Source of the DNA: CAZMCC01 sp964564695
GTDB lineage: Bacteria; Planctomycetota; Phycisphaerae; Phycisphaerales; UBA1924
NCBI GenBank assembly: GCA_964564695.1
Contig: CAZMCC010000142.1
Coordinates: forward strand, 1-6,480
Direction of reading: 5' to 3'
DNA length: 6,480 nt
Below the pieces are notes generated by a model, which did not search any database, was not told the origin of the DNA, and was given only the letters and a program-made list of their open reading frames with translations. This document shows, piece by piece, positions 5,341 through 6,480 of this stretch (its first letter is position 1; every line of letters starts with the position of its first letter). The translations under genes and the position numbers were made by a program.

Positions 5341-6437
5341 GCACAACCCCCCCCTCACCCCCACCCCACCCATCCCAGCTGGACACCCGCACACGCCAGC
5401 AACTGAGCTACTGGACCGAGACCGCGCAATCGCGCGGCGTCGTTGTCCTCACCCATGCCAAACCCGACGGCGACGCCGTCGGCTCGGGCGCGGCCCTTGC
5501 CCGCACGATGGAGAGGATGGGTGCGGATGCGCAGGTGCTGTTCGTCGGGCCCGTGCCGCGCTGGACCCGGGATGTGATGGGGCGCACGCCGTGGCGAGAG
5601 GTTCCCGCGAACGCCGGGTTCGATGGCAGCGGGACGCCCGAAGGTGCGGCCGTCGGGATCGTCGACACAGGGTCGTGGTCGCAACTGGCCGAAATGAAGA
5701 CGTGGCTGCAGGGCGATCAGCGGCCCGAGCGCACGCTCATGATCGATCACCACCGGCACACCGATCCGGACGTGGGGTCGCTCCGCATCGTCGACAGCGA
5801 CGCGGCCAGTGCGACGCAGATCGTGGCGCGGGTCTCGACGTTTCTCCTGGGCGCGGATTCGCCCGCGATGCTGGTGCCGGAGATCGCCGAGCCGCTGCTG
5901 CTGGGCCTCGCCACGGACACGGGATGGTTCCGGCACTCGAACGTGACCGGCGACGTGCTGACGCTCGCGGCCGACCTGGTGCGTGCCGGTGCGGCGCCGG
6001 CGAAGCTGTTCGAGCTGATCGAGCAGCGGGAGGATGCGTCGCGGCTGCGGCTCCTGAGCCGTGCGCTGGGGTCGCTGCGGATGGAGAAGGGCGGGCGGGT
6101 CGCGGTGATGGCGCTGTCGCTGAAGGACTTCGACGCGGCGGGGGCGCGGCGGACGGACTCGGGCGGCTTCATCGATCACGCGATGACGCTCGACGGGGTG
6201 GAGGTCGCGGCACTGCTGACCGAGGAGCCGGGTGCGGGGGCGCAGGGGGGCAAGTCGATCGTGAAGGTGAGCCTGCGGAGCAAGGCGTTCTCGGCGCGGG
6301 CGGGGTTTGACCCGGTGGATGTGAACGCGGTGTGCCGTGAGTTCGGCGGCGGCGGGCACGCGCGGGCGGCGGGTGCGAAGCGCGAGGGCACGCCCGAGAA
6401 CGCGATCGGGCGGATCGTCGCGGCGATTCCGGAGTAA
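5337..6437 (+). CDS. nrnA: DHH-family phosphoesterase, NrnA-like oligoribonuclease / pAp phosphatase
   Basis: A 366-residue DHH/DHHA1 protein. NrnA-type enzymes degrade short oligonucleotides to mononucleotides, and many also hydrolyse 3'-phosphoadenosine 5'-phosphate, using manganese ions. The motifs occur in order: HAKPDGDAVGS (40-50; His40, Asp44, Asp46), IVDTGS (Asp110), the signature IDHHRH (136-141), and ATDTGWFRHSN (Asp194) in the DHH domain, then GGGGHARAAG (337-346), the substrate-binding glycine motif of DHHA1. All expected metal ligands are present. The start is GTG 5337, which overlaps the ribF stop as GTGA; no nearby ATG would keep the N-terminus better. The first 20 residues are Pro/Thr-rich and likely disordered. 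In many bacteria nrnA and ribF lie near rbfA and truB, so this looks like part of that translation-linked cluster. Oligoribonuclease versus pAp activity cannot be told from sequence alone. Confidence 0.9.
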   Translation: MSTTPPSPPPHPSQLDTRTRQQLSYWTETAQSRGVVVLTHAKPDGDAVGSGAALARTMERMGADAQVLFVGPVPRWTRDVMGRTPWREVPANAGFDGSGTPEGAAVGIVDTGSWSQLAEMKTWLQGDQRPERTLMIDHHRHTDPDVGSLRIVDSDAASATQIVARVSTFLLGADSPAMLVPEIAEPLLLGLATDTGWFRHSNVTGDVLTLAADLVRAGAAPAKLFELIEQREDASRLRLLSRALGSLRMEKGGRVAVMALSLKDFDAAGARRTDSGGFIDHAMTLDGVEVAALLTEEPGAGAQGGKSIVKVSLRSKAFSARAGFDPVDVNAVCREFGGGGHARAAGAKREGTPENAIGRIVAAIPE

Positions 6438-6480
6438 TGAAGCTTGGCGCAGCGGCCACGAACGCGCCGGTCCCCCGCGG
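6437..6480 (+). CDS. Possible start of a third operon gene, cut by the window edge
   Basis: An ATG at 6437-6439 overlaps the nrnA stop codon by one base (TAATG), and the frame is open for 14 codons to the edge, reading MKLGAAATNAPVPRG if the last, incomplete codon GG- is taken as Gly. GGAG lies at 6431-6434, very close to the start. Stop-start overlap suggests a coupled downstream gene. In this kind of neighbourhood truB would be a reasonable guess, with a short tail before the usual pseudouridine synthase N-terminus. Fourteen codons cannot show it. Confidence 0.35.
   Translation, partial: MKLGAAATNAPVPR

Noticed and set aside
4351..5394. 347-codon minus-strand open frame opposite ribF
   Set aside because: Arg/Pro/His-rich antisense shadow of a gene with clear RibF motifs.

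Overview
The window is GC-rich and carries four recognisable protein genes in two divergent groups, plus an unusual density of small palindromic repeats. The organism is probably a planctomycete, perhaps Phycisphaerae-like. This is an inference from the GC content, the ribF-nrnA gene pair, the minimal-type PutA, and Gly/Pro-rich peptides encoded by palindromic repeats that I associate with such genomes. No marker gene in the window proves it.

Left part, positions 1-336: no convincing gene. It is a mosaic of short hairpins, two of them near-copies of each other (80-96 and 184-198), and two more (258-284 and 288-324) lying just downstream of a minus-strand gene that they may terminate. Positions 337-699 (minus) encode a 120-residue STAS-domain protein resembling an anti-sigma-factor antagonist. 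Between it and the next gene lies a degenerate GGGCAAT heptamer array that folds back on a reverse-complement array (714-811).

Positions 817-4182 (minus) encode PutA, the bifunctional proline dehydrogenase / glutamate-semialdehyde dehydrogenase that converts proline to glutamate. The catalytic residues of both domains are present. The reading frame is interrupted twice, in frame and without stops, by roughly 80-100 bp palindromic elements. One (2951-3033) is in the proline dehydrogenase domain and the other (1597-1696) is in the aldehyde dehydrogenase domain, just before the catalytic glutamate. Both elements are two inverted copies of a small hairpin, the layout of REP/BIME-type elements. 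In the second element the two hairpin units differ by a compensatory base-pair change and both keep a GNRA-type loop.

Positions 4183-4326 form a 144 bp divergent intergenic region. Rightward from it run ribF (4327-5340), riboflavin kinase/FAD synthetase, and an nrnA-like DHH phosphoesterase (5337-6437), overlapping by four bases. A further start codon overlaps the nrnA stop and may open a third gene that leaves the window. FAD made by RibF is the cofactor of the proline dehydrogenase domain of PutA, but nothing in the sequence shows that the two operons are co-regulated.

I see no new enzyme system. The most interesting content is the protein-embedded palindromic repeat elements in putA and the associated intergenic palindromes.
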